Origin: Massilibacteroides sp.
Lineage (GTDB): Bacteria; Bacteroidota; Bacteroidia; Bacteroidales; Tannerellaceae
Assembly: GCF_028705895.1 (NCBI RefSeq)
Contig: NZ_JAQWCQ010000007.1
Coordinates: forward strand, 33,705 to 97,704
Reading direction: 5' to 3'
DNA length: 64,000 nt
How positions within the stretch are numbered: position 1 is the first letter of the stretch; every line of letters starts with the position of its first letter. Shown here piece by piece: positions 53,743-64,000 of the stretch. Below the pieces are notes generated by a model. The model did no database searches. It worked only from the letters and a program-made list of their open reading frames with translations, and was not told the origin of the DNA. The translations under genes and the position numbers were made by a program.

Positions 53743-54220
53743 AGAGCTATTAGAAAAATATTTTGAAGGTGAAACATCTTCTATCGAGGAAGGGGAGATA
53801 CGCAGGTATTTTGCTTCCAAGGATATTCCATCTCATCTATCTGCCTATAAACCATTGTTCGCCTATATAGATGAAGAACGGGCAATTATCCCCAATCATC
53901 CTTCTCCTATCAGGAAAAACAAACGGATAGTCACGTATCTTCTATCAGGCGTTGCGGCTGCAAGTCTGCTGATTTTAGGCATCCGTAGTATTTACACGTC
54001 TAATAAGACACGTTACTGTGCGGAGAATTACGTGATGATAAATGGGCGTTGTTATACAGACATACACAAAATACGCAATATGGCTTTAGACGCTTTAAGG
54101 GAAGTAGCGACTCCAGCAGACGAATACTTTCCGGATGATGTATCGGATTATTCGACAGAAAAGGAAGTCTTGGAAAGTCAGTTAAAAGAATTTGGAAGTT
54201 TATTCAACGTAGATAAATAA
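53723..54220 (+). CDS. Anti-sigma-like single-pass membrane protein
   Basis: 165 residues; ATG at 53732 is an alternative to 53723. The cytoplasmic segment RIEELLEKYFEGETSSIEEGEIRRYF has the pattern found at the N-terminus of Bacteroidetes anti-sigma factors. One membrane helix (about 69-90) follows, then a periplasmic tail with a CxxxxxxxxGRC pair. No FecR domain. The partner role is inferred from the overlap with the sigma gene. Confidence 0.75.
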   Translation: MEDMRIEELLEKYFEGETSSIEEGEIRRYFASKDIPSHLSAYKPLFAYIDEERAIIPNHPSPIRKNKRIVTYLLSGVAAASLLILGIRSIYTSNKTRYCAENYVMINGRCYTDIHKIRNMALDALREVATPADEYFPDDVSDYSTEKEVLESQLKEFGSLFNVDK

Positions 54221-54226
54221 GAGACA

Positions 54227-54691
54227 ATGAAACAGATAAAACACATCGTATTCCTGATTGCACTCTTCTCATGTATAATAAGCGAGCCTGTATTTGCCAA
54301 CGAAATGCAGAAGGATTTACGGATACAGGAAGTCTTCAACCGTTATGGGAAAAAGAAAAATGTGACTATGGTAGAGCTATCAAATGAAATGTTGGAAACC
54401 TATGGAATGACACATTATAAAAGTATCACGATAAAGAACGATCAAACAGCGTTGGCTTTTACCCGGGAATGTCTTGAAGCAGACCAACAAGGGGCACGTA
54501 AGATCAAAGAAGTAACCGATGATGGAGGAGTTATCTCCGCCTATTATCAACTACGCGGAAAAGAGAAGGACATCAATAGGTTTATACTATTCAAAGTCAA
54601 CCAGAAGGGAGTAATCACCTTAGTTTATATTGAAGGAGAATTAGATAGCGATGACCTTATCACGTTATTATTCACCGGAAAAGAATTGTAA
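54227..54691 (+). CDS. Exported small protein (DUF6108/DUF4252-like)
   Basis: 154 residues, signal peptide KHIVFLIALFSCIISEPVFA. The body is mixed alpha/beta with VFNRYGKKKNVTMVELSNEML and VNQKGVITLVYIEGELDSDDLITLLF. I believe it belongs to a small DUF of Bacteroidales accompanying ECF operons, but cannot fix which. Six bp after the anti-sigma-like gene, so cotranscribed. Confidence 0.7.
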   Translation: MKQIKHIVFLIALFSCIISEPVFANEMQKDLRIQEVFNRYGKKKNVTMVELSNEMLETYGMTHYKSITIKNDQTALAFTRECLEADQQGARKIKEVTDDGGVISAYYQLRGKEKDINRFILFKVNQKGVITLVYIEGELDSDDLITLLFTGKEL

Positions 54692-54715
54692 TATAAAACA
54701 CTAAAGAAATATACA

Positions 54716-55627
54716 ATGAATACAAAAGTTTCAGTATTGGCGATAAGCCTTTTTATGAGTAGCGGATTAGCAGCTACAGGGTTGGTAAATCCGACAGATA
54801 CAACAATACGCATCGACAATAAGCGAATCGATATCACAGAAACAAGTGACCGGATGAAAGTACGCATCTATGAACTTGATAAAAGAGGCGATGAAGTAGA
54901 AAAAGAAATGATCTTCGAAGGGCATTATAAAAACGGGCAGAGTTACGAAAACAGAAGACACAGACGCTCAATAAATATCCCTTTACCTACATGGGACAGA
55001 GATTTTGATGCGCATTGGGCAGGTTTTGGTATGGGATTTACCAATTTTGCTGATGGCAGTTTCAATATTAATGATATTGACGGAGTATCATTACGAAGTG
55101 AAAACTCATTGGAGTATAACCTCAATTTTCTGGAAAAATCGTTCCCTATCTCTCGCTATAATTGGGCGATTGTTACCGGAGTAGGAATGCGCTGGAATCG
55201 TTATCGTTTAAAAACGAACAATCACTTTGAAGAAAACGAAAATGGAATTACTGTTCTTGAGCCGGCTCCGGAGGGTATCACTTATTCCCGCAGTAATCTT
55301 AATACAACGAGTCTTACTTTTCCGGCATTAATTGAATGGCAATCACGGCGTATAAAAGGCGACCGTTTTTTCTTATCTGCCGGCGTAGTAGGTGTTGTTA
55401 AAACAATATCTTCATCCAAGGTTCAGTATAGGGATGAGAACAACAAGAAACATAAGGAGAAAATGGACAGAGGGATGAATATTCGCCCGGTTACTATGGA
55501 TTTCCTTATTCAAGGAGGATACGATTGGATTGGTTTTTATGTTAAATATTCACCGGTGGGACTGTTTGAAGGAGGCAAAGGACCTAAAGTACATCCTGTC
55601 TCCATTGGATTACATTTACATATCTAA
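54716..55627 (+). CDS. Outer-membrane beta-barrel protein
   Basis: 303 residues with a short signal (MNTKVSVLAISLFMSSGLAATG). The first 80 residues are charged. The remainder shows alternating strands (NWAIVTGVGMRWNRYRLK; DRFFLSAGVVGVVKTISS; YDWIGFYVKYSPVGLFEGG) ending VSIGLHLHI, as for OmpA/PorT-type barrels. Last gene of the sigma operon, followed by a strong terminator. It may be the regulated product sensed by the sigma/anti-sigma pair. Confidence 0.78.
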   Translation: MNTKVSVLAISLFMSSGLAATGLVNPTDTTIRIDNKRIDITETSDRMKVRIYELDKRGDEVEKEMIFEGHYKNGQSYENRRHRRSINIPLPTWDRDFDAHWAGFGMGFTNFADGSFNINDIDGVSLRSENSLEYNLNFLEKSFPISRYNWAIVTGVGMRWNRYRLKTNNHFEENENGITVLEPAPEGITYSRSNLNTTSLTFPALIEWQSRRIKGDRFFLSAGVVGVVKTISSSKVQYRDENNKKHKEKMDRGMNIRPVTMDFLIQGGYDWIGFYVKYSPVGLFEGGKGPKVHPVSIGLHLHI

Positions 55628-55672
55628 AAAAAGAATGGCTGCCTGATTTAATCGGACAGCCATTCTTTTTTG
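55626..55672. terminator. Bidirectional terminator between the sigma operon and rpmA
   Basis: AAAAAAGAATGGCTG pairs with CAGCCATTCTTTTTT around a TCGG-containing loop. Confidence 0.9.
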
Positions 55673-55686
55673 ACAAAAATCTTATA

Positions 55687-55944
55687 TTATGCTTCAGCCT
55701 TAACCGAAACGAAAGATCTGTTGTTTTTACCTTTGGAGAATACTACTACTCCATCAGTTAAAGCAAACAAGGTATGATCTTTACCAATACCTACGTTTGT
55801 TCCCGGATGATGAACAGTACCTCTCTGACGAATCAGAATGTTTCCTGCTTTTGCTACCTCACCACCAAAAAGTTTTACTCCTAAACGTTTGCTATGCGAT
55901 TCACGGCCGTTCTTCGAACTACCAACGCCTTTCTTATGTGCCAT
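55687..55944 (-). CDS. rpmA: 50S ribosomal protein L27
   Basis: 85 residues: [39 protein letters not shown] and [12 protein letters not shown]. The N-terminus is of the uncleaved type. Second gene of the rplU-rpmA operon. Confidence 0.98.
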   Translation of the reverse strand: MAHKKGVGSSKNGRESHSKRLGVKLFGGEVAKAGNILIRQRGTVHHPGTNVGIGKDHTLFALTDGVVVFSKGKNNRSFVSVKAEA

Positions 55945-55966
55945 TTCTTTTTAAATCTTTAAAATG

Positions 55967-56284
55967 TTAAGCAACAATTTCTTTAATACTCACTTCAGTA
56001 AACTGTTGACGGTGACCGTTCAACTTACGATACCCTTTTCTTCTCTTTTTGTGGAAGATCAACACTTTATCACCTTTTACCAACGGAGATAGTACTTCAC
56101 ATACTACTTTTGCACCTTCTACTGTAGGCGCTCCTACTGTTACCGCACCGTCATTGTCAACCAATAACACGCGATCAAATTCAACAACAGCACCGCTTTC
56201 CGCATTTTGAATGTGGTGAACGAATAATTTCTTTCCTTGTTCAGCTTTGAACTGTTGTCCGTTAATTTCTACGATTACGTACAT
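55967..56284 (-). CDS. rplU: 50S ribosomal protein L21
   Basis: 105 residues: [25 protein letters not shown] and the C-terminal [19 protein letters not shown] signature. Upstream is a leader of about 80 nt from the -7 box at 56371-56378, with a C-rich stretch, which may carry an autoregulatory element; I could not fold it into a known class. Confidence 0.98.
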   Translation of the reverse strand: MYVIVEINGQQFKAEQGKKLFVHHIQNAESGAVVEFDRVLLVDNDGAVTVGAPTVEGAKVVCEVLSPLVKGDKVLIFHKKRRKGYRKLNGHRQQFTEVSIKEIVA

Positions 56285-56370
56285 CTGTCTTATAATTAAT
56301 ACAGGTTATTTCCGGGGGTGGAACCTCTTTATCGACATTCGCTTTTTTACCCCTTTAGGAATTCAGAGTG

Positions 56371-56378
56371 CAAAAATA
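56371..56378 (-). promoter_or_regulatory. -7 box for rplU-rpmA
   Basis: Minus-strand TATTTTTG, exact TAnnTTTG, 86 nt before the rplU ATG. Confidence 0.6.
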
Positions 56379-56446
56379 GACGTTATTTACAAAACATACA
56401 AATGTTTAGCTTCTTTTTTCGCCTTTTGCACCCTGAATCAGAAAGA

Positions 56447-59851
<3,405 letters not shown>

Positions 59852-59880
59852 TTAGATTAGAAGTTTAGTATTTGGCTTAC

Positions 59881-59914
59881 TAAAAAAGGAGACTCCCTCT
59901 GTGGAAAGTCTCCT
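59881..59914 (-). terminator. Terminator after DUF3332 gene
   Basis: AGGAGACT pairs with AGTCTCCT; on the minus strand it is followed by six T. Confidence 0.85.
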
Positions 59915-59930
59915 CTTGTATTTTTATAGC

Positions 59931-60482
59931 TTATCGAGCAGCGAAATAAGTAGAGTGCTCAACAACTTGACGGAAAGCGAGAACACCTGCCTGGCTCAGT
60001 TCCACTTCCATACTTTGTCCATCAGGAAGGAACATAACCACTTTATCGTCTCCTTTAAATTCAAGTAATTTATGGCTTTCTCCATCAGCTTCTACATTCC
60101 AGCTTTCATCCGCTTTGTTGTAAACCAAATCAACACCGTTTTCATCACCGGCTTTTTGGATATGATATCCATCAGCCTTTGTTTCAATAGCATAAACACC
60201 TTTTTCTGTTTCAACGGTTTTCACAGTTCCCACATCAGCAACAGGATTATCACCTGTCCAGAATTCAATTGAGTTAATCACCAATACGTCAGCCAATACA
60301 GCAACACCATAAACAGGAACAATATTAAATGCAATAAACACTAATTCATTTACGAATTTTGAATCAACGTTTCTGTTCCAGTCCAACAATTTATTGGTAA
60401 GACTAAAAGAGCCAATACATGATGTAAATAATACGCTACTTGCTAATACTGTAGCTAACACTAATTTAAAGTTTTTCTTCAT
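59931..60482 (-). CDS. DUF3332 family lipoprotein
   Basis: 183 residues. Lipobox LFTSC-IGSFSL (Cys22), then KLLDWNRNVDSKFVNELVFIAFNIVPVYGVAVLADVLVINSIEFWTGDNP, the DUF3332 signature, with a hydrophobic segment. The C-terminal half is soluble beta. Function unknown. It is monocistronic between two terminator regions and stands upstream of lacZ. Confidence 0.88.
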   Translation of the reverse strand: MKKNFKLVLATVLASSVLFTSCIGSFSLTNKLLDWNRNVDSKFVNELVFIAFNIVPVYGVAVLADVLVINSIEFWTGDNPVADVGTVKTVETEKGVYAIETKADGYHIQKAGDENGVDLVYNKADESWNVEADGESHKLLEFKGDDKVVMFLPDGQSMEVELSQAGVLAFRQVVEHSTYFAAR

Positions 60483-60588
60483 AAGGATAAATTTTTATTA
60501 ATATATCATTTGACAAAGTGAAGCGAAGATAATAACTTTCAAATATAAGCAGAACATTTTTTGTTTATTATTATTAATAAAAGCCACC

Positions 60589-61425
60589 TCATTTTTCATT
60601 ATCATTGGAAAACAAAGGCACACAAAGAGTAAAATAAATTATTGAATCATCTTTACTAATACCGATCTGAGGCTGTAATTCAGGGATTAAAGCTGTTATT
60701 CGGGTTGACAAACTATCTCCTGCTACTTTTAGCAGACTATCCGGCAACTGTTTATTAGGACTATTCAACAAACAGCATACTTGACTTTCATGTAAAAACA
60801 CGTCAAGAGCCTTCCAGTCCGATTCCGGTTCCTGATAAAAGAAGACATTCAACAGCGCATCTTTATCTATATTTCGTCGTAATTCCTTTAGGTAAACAGG
60901 AGAATCTTTTATTCCTCGCTTTTGAAGTGAAACTGTTGTTTCCAGTAATTTACGGCTATAGCTCCCCACAAACACATCATTATACTGATAAAACCCCAAA
61001 TATTGATTCGCTGTTTTCGGATAAAAGCGCAAAGGGATACCTTCTTTCTTCACTGTGGTAAAAGCGGAATGTTTCAACCAAACAGCATCTCCACCAACAG
61101 AGTAAGAGTAAAACATAATTCCTTGTGCGTAAAATGCCAACAAAACAGGAGAATTCTTTTTGCAGGCAAGAAATGTATAGCAATCTTCCGGTAGTATTTC
61201 TTTAAAATAGAGGTACAATTGGGGTTGACGTTTCAACATCGAAATAAATTCAGCCGGTTGGTTAATCAACAACACACTTTTAGGCTCAGGCAGAAGTAAA
61301 TCGAAAAGATCTGTTTTTTCCTTTTTCTGTTCTTTACCAACAAAAGAAAAGAAGAAAACGATTGCTCCTATTATTGAGGCAACCACAAGGAGTAGCGTGA
61401 TTATTTCTGCTCGGAGAATTTTCAT
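60589..61425 (-). CDS. Membrane-anchored protein of unknown function
   Basis: 278 residues from ATG 61425, which overlaps the nth stop as ATGA; a longer frame to 61467 is rejected. One N-terminal helix (IITLLLVVASIIGAIVFFFSFVG) anchors a periplasmic domain with PEPKSVLLINQPAEFISML and YNDVFVGSYSRKLLETTVSLQ. It resembles DUF3352-type architectures loosely, but I do not recognise it with confidence. Translationally coupled with nth. Confidence 0.78.
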   Translation of the reverse strand: MKILRAEIITLLLVVASIIGAIVFFFSFVGKEQKKEKTDLFDLLLPEPKSVLLINQPAEFISMLKRQPQLYLYFKEILPEDCYTFLACKKNSPVLLAFYAQGIMFYSYSVGGDAVWLKHSAFTTVKKEGIPLRFYPKTANQYLGFYQYNDVFVGSYSRKLLETTVSLQKRGIKDSPVYLKELRRNIDKDALLNVFFYQEPESDWKALDVFLHESQVCCLLNSPNKQLPDSLLKVAGDSLSTRITALIPELQPQIGISKDDSIIYFTLCVPLFSNDNEK

Positions 61426-62060
61426 TTTTCTTGTCTGAAGTAAGCGCACCAGGGCTGCAGACCACATTCAAGACATTTAGGCTTTCGTGCCAGACAGATA
61501 TACCGGCCGTGCAGAATAAGCCAGTGATGCGCCTTGGGGATTAATTTTTCAGGAATATGTTTAACTAATTCTTTTTCTGTTTCGAGAGGTGTCTTACTCT
61601 TCGGTGTAAACCCTAATCTCGCTGATACGCGAAACACATGTGTATCAACGGCCATCGCCGGCTTGTTAAACACGACTGAAGCTATTACATTGGCTGTTTT
61701 CCGCCCTACTCCCGGAAGTTTCTGAAGTTCTTCAACAGAAGAAGGCACTACACCGTTGAACTCATCAGTCAACTTCTGCGCCATACCAACCAAATGTTTT
61801 GCTTTGTTATTGGGGTAAGAGATACTTTTTATATAGTTAAAAACTTCTTCCGGAGTAGAAATGGCAAGTGTTTGTGGAGTTGGAAAACGTTCAAACAATG
61901 CCGGTGTAGTCATATTCACACGTTTATCCGTGCATTGGGCTGAAAGAATAACAGCAACAAGAAGTTGATAAGGATCTGCATAATGAAGCTCAGTCTCTGC
62001 AACAGGCACATTCTTCTCAAACCAATCAAAAACACCTTTGTAACGTTCTTTCTTCAGCAT
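61422..62060 (-). CDS. nth: Endonuclease III
   Basis: 212 residues. Bifunctional DNA glycosylase/AP lyase for oxidised pyrimidines. HhH motif LPGVGRKTANVI with catalytic Lys121 and Asp139 in VDTHVFR. The 4Fe-4S cluster ligands are Cys189, 196, 199 and 205 (C-x6-C-x2-C-x5-C). All key residues are intact. Confidence 0.97.
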   Translation of the reverse strand: MLKKERYKGVFDWFEKNVPVAETELHYADPYQLLVAVILSAQCTDKRVNMTTPALFERFPTPQTLAISTPEEVFNYIKSISYPNNKAKHLVGMAQKLTDEFNGVVPSSVEELQKLPGVGRKTANVIASVVFNKPAMAVDTHVFRVSARLGFTPKSKTPLETEKELVKHIPEKLIPKAHHWLILHGRYICLARKPKCLECGLQPWCAYFRQEK

Positions 62061-62129
62061 ATTTCCAAATCAATATTATAATCTGACAAAGATCAAGAAA
62101 AAGGACTGATTAAGCAAATCTAATGAAGG

Positions 62130-62198
62130 AATCATTACCTTCTCTCCTCGTGTGTTTCTCCCCGGGCACGGTTACTACCCGGGGAGATGGTAATGATT
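62130..62198. promoter_or_regulatory. Nested double hairpin between pheS and nth
   Basis: Inner stem: CTCCCCGGG (62158-62166) with CCCGGGGAG (62178-62186). Outer stem: AATCATTACC (62130-62139) with GGTAATGATT (62189-62198). Both are perfect. No T run follows on either strand, so it is not a standard terminator. It may be an mRNA-processing or regulatory structure between pheS and nth. Confidence 0.6.
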
Positions 62199-62210
62199 TA
62201 GGTTTTCAAT

Positions 62211-63230
62211 TTAATTGGCCGACTCAAACTGTCTCAGGAAACGAACATCGTTTTCGGAGAACATGCGTAAGTCTTTCACTTGGTATTTGAGATTTGTAAT
62301 CCGTTCCACACCCATACCGAGAGCGTAGCCGGAGTATATTTTACTATCAATTCCGCAATTTTCAAGAACATTTGGATCGACCATTCCGCAGCCTAAGATT
62401 TCCACCCAACCTGTGTGTTTACAGAACGGACATCCTTTTCCACCACAGAGATTGCAGGATATATCCATTTCTGCAGATGGTTCGGTAAACGGGAAATAAG
62501 AAGGACGCAAACGAATTTTGGTATCCTGGCCGAACAATTCTTTAGCAAAGAAAAGTAATGCTTGTTTTAAATCAGCAAAAGAGACATTCTTATCAACATA
62601 AAGTGCTTCTACCTGATGAAAGAAACAATGCGCACGATATGAAATAGCTTCATTACGATACACGCGTCCGGGACAAATAATCCGAATTGAGGGGTCCTGT
62701 TTTTCCATCACACGGGTTTGTACAGACGAAGTATGCGTACGAAGTAAAACGTCCGGATTATGCTGAATAAAAAAAGTATCCTGCATATCACGAGCCGGAT
62801 GGTCTTCGGCAAAATTCAGAGAAGAAAACACATGCCAGTCATCTTCAATTTCTGGTCCTTCGGCAATACTAAAACCAAGTCTTGCAAAGATATCACAGAT
62901 TTCTTTCTTAACGATAGATATAGGATGACGGGTTCCAAGGGCAACAGGATATGAAGTACGAGAAAGATCAATATCAGTATTGACAGCTCCGGAATTCGAA
63001 AATTCTTCTTTCAAATCATTAATCTTCTGCTGAGCCGTTTCTTTTAGTTGGTTCAAAAATTGACCGACTTCTCTTTTTTGTTCGGCAGCAACATTACGAA
63101 AATCATTCATCAAGGAAGAAATTTCGCCTTTCTTACTCAGATATTTGATACGCAGAGCTTCGAGTTCCTCTGCATTATTCGCCTTCAATTCCTCCACTTC
63201 TTTAAGCAGAGTCTTTATCCTATCGATCAT
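62211..63230 (-). CDS. pheS: Phenylalanine-tRNA ligase alpha subunit
   Basis: 339 residues. N-terminal coiled coil (about 1-85), then the class II catalytic core: HPARDMQDTFF, LLRTHTSSVQTRVME, GRVYRNEAISYRAHCFFHQVEALY, and motif 3 GYALGMGVERI. A CxxC-containing loop (CNLCGGKGCPFC) typical of Bacteroidetes forms is present. pheT is not adjacent but at 37825. Confidence 0.97.
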   Translation of the reverse strand: MIDRIKTLLKEVEELKANNAEELEALRIKYLSKKGEISSLMNDFRNVAAEQKREVGQFLNQLKETAQQKINDLKEEFSNSGAVNTDIDLSRTSYPVALGTRHPISIVKKEICDIFARLGFSIAEGPEIEDDWHVFSSLNFAEDHPARDMQDTFFIQHNPDVLLRTHTSSVQTRVMEKQDPSIRIICPGRVYRNEAISYRAHCFFHQVEALYVDKNVSFADLKQALLFFAKELFGQDTKIRLRPSYFPFTEPSAEMDISCNLCGGKGCPFCKHTGWVEILGCGMVDPNVLENCGIDSKIYSGYALGMGVERITNLKYQVKDLRMFSENDVRFLRQFESAN

Positions 63231-63258
63231 CTCAAACGCTGTTTTTTTATTAACCGGA

Positions 63259-63266
63259 CAAATTTA
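63259..63266 (-). promoter_or_regulatory. -7 box for pheS
   Basis: Minus-strand TAAATTTG, exact TAnnTTTG, 28 nt before the ATG. Confidence 0.6.
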
Positions 63267-63323
63267 CGCCTTTCTTCCGAGACTGCAACTGTTTATGCCG
63301 CTTTTTATTCTTGTAACTGTTTC

Positions 63324-63512
63324 TTAGAGCCTGTTTAAATTTTTATAGGATATTTCTTGAGGGCTTGTTTCGGTCTTCTTTCGTCTTCTTTTTTGCTTAT
63401 CTGCATCTCCGCATTCAATCACATAGCCCGCTATGCTCATTCATGCGGATATACAACTAAACAAAAAAATAAAACGAAATAAGCCACGAATAAAAATTTA
63501 AACAGGCTCTTA
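63324..63512. mobile_element. MITE-like element (63327-63509) with TTA target duplication
   Basis: GAGCCTGTTTAAATTTTTAT at 63327-63346 occurs in perfect inverse at 63490-63509, a 20-bp terminal repeat. TTA flanks both ends (63324-63326 and 63510-63512). The 183-bp body has no coding capacity, and its middle forms a TCCGCAT...ATGCGGA hairpin with ATAGC/GCTAT pairing. A 3-bp TNA duplication is typical of the IS1031-like branch of IS5, so an IS5-related parent is inferred. The right TTA is also the stop codon of the neighbouring fragment. Confidence 0.8.
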
Positions 63513-63887
63513 AAATACGCTGTTCAGGTGTTTGAGATATTCTCTTTTGTCCTCAGCTATTTTTTCATCCGTTACTCCTTTTTCCATTTCATGGAAGTGA
63601 AAACCTTCTATCCGCTCCAATCCGGTAAACTGATTCATTTTGTGTACCCCGATCAAAACCTGATCTTCATCCTGTTCCTCAAAAAACTCACCTTTAACCG
63701 TAAAAGCTTCTATCGGCGCATTCCAGGAACTGGTGAACATATATTTACGACCATGCAACATCCCCCCGGTACCATAATGGAGCTTAGGATTATCGTTCGA
63801 CCTGCTCCGTCCGTCATTACGGTAAATCCCCGTATCATGTCCGGCTGTAAATACTAAATCTATATATTCTTTTACACTATTAACCGA
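63510..63887 (-). pseudogene. 5'-truncated NAD(P)H quinone reductase (MdaB-like)
   Basis: The open minus-strand frame after an in-frame TAG (63888-63890) reads SVNSVKEYIDLVFTAGHDTG, then YRNDGRSRSNDNPKLHYGTGG and ends HLNSVF. This matches the C-terminal two-thirds of flavodoxin-fold NAD(P)H quinone reductases of the MdaB type. No ATG opens it at a sensible place (the first is at 63761). The sequence upstream to 64000 does not encode the missing FMN-binding N-terminus in any frame. A deletion or insertion at about 63888 is the likely cause. Confidence 0.65.
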
Positions 63888-64000
63888 CTAAAATTCCAGA
63901 CAGTCGGATTTGTTTAATTACACGGTCTGTATCGTGTTATATTTCTTTTTTTCGAAACCCTACCCCCTGTTTATAAAGCCAGCCTAAGCTGGATTCCAGG

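Noticed and set aside
62158..62186. Rho-independent terminator for pheS
   Set aside because: Strong stem but no T run on either strand, so recorded as an unexplained structure instead.

Overview
This 64 kb window looks like chromosome of a Bacteroidales bacterium in the Parabacteroides/Tannerella/Dysgonomonas neighbourhood (inferred, not proven). Evidence: SusC/SusD and FecR proteins, STN-containing TonB receptors, DUF4270, DUF3256, DUF3332 and PepSY-like families, low G+C, cysteine-free L31, a tmRNA tag of the GE(N/T)NYA type, and many copies of the Bacteroidetes -7 promoter box TAnnTTTG. No CRISPR array, prophage, rRNA operon, tRNA gene or intact transposase was found.

Layout. 1-2.8 kb: a cut-off rhamnose-mutarotase-type gene, the tmRNA gene, then a low-density stretch with a 227-bp MITE-like element (15-bp terminal repeats, 8-bp target duplication) and remnants of an antitoxin and an asparagine synthetase. 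2.8-10.3 kb: exported hydrolase, TonB receptor, yicC-gmk-nadD and a hexuronate-type MFS transporter. 10.4-20.6 kb: FecR, STN-SusC, SusD, a membrane/TPR protein and a lipoprotein with a CxxCH haem motif plus PD40 propeller, followed by a lone ECF sigma factor. 20.6-30 kb: PHP phosphatase, kbl/tdh threonine-to-glycine pair (divergent), and folC-MFS-ispE-DPP peptidase.

30-37 kb: a LytS-type kinase and LytTR regulator, a receiver-less LytTR protein, and a divergent block of beta-barrel + DUF4270 lipoprotein on one side and kelch lipoprotein + DUF4907 on the other. Direct repeats of about ATTCACC spaced exactly 21 bp lie before the solo LytTR gene and in the divergent target promoter region, which suggests a self-contained LytTR regulon. 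This is the best candidate here for an undescribed system.

37-49 kb: housekeeping genes (yebC, pheT, trmD, rpmE2, fba, truA), a Cys/Met-metabolism PLP enzyme with a NarL-type regulator, a queuosine-precursor transporter behind an apparent preQ1-I riboswitch, a DUF2264 protein, a DMT permease and DUF3256. 49.7-55.6 kb: PepSY-like proteins with an OmpR/HK two-component system, divergent from an ECF sigma/anti-sigma-like cluster. 55.6-64 kb: rpmA-rplU, exported GH2 beta-galactosidase, DUF3332 lipoprotein, nth, pheS, a 183-bp MITE with a TTA duplication, and a 5'-truncated quinone-reductase fragment.

A dispersed noncoding repeat (AATATAAAGG units in fixed 21/20-bp register) occurs at 1.2, 30.0 and 44.1 kb.
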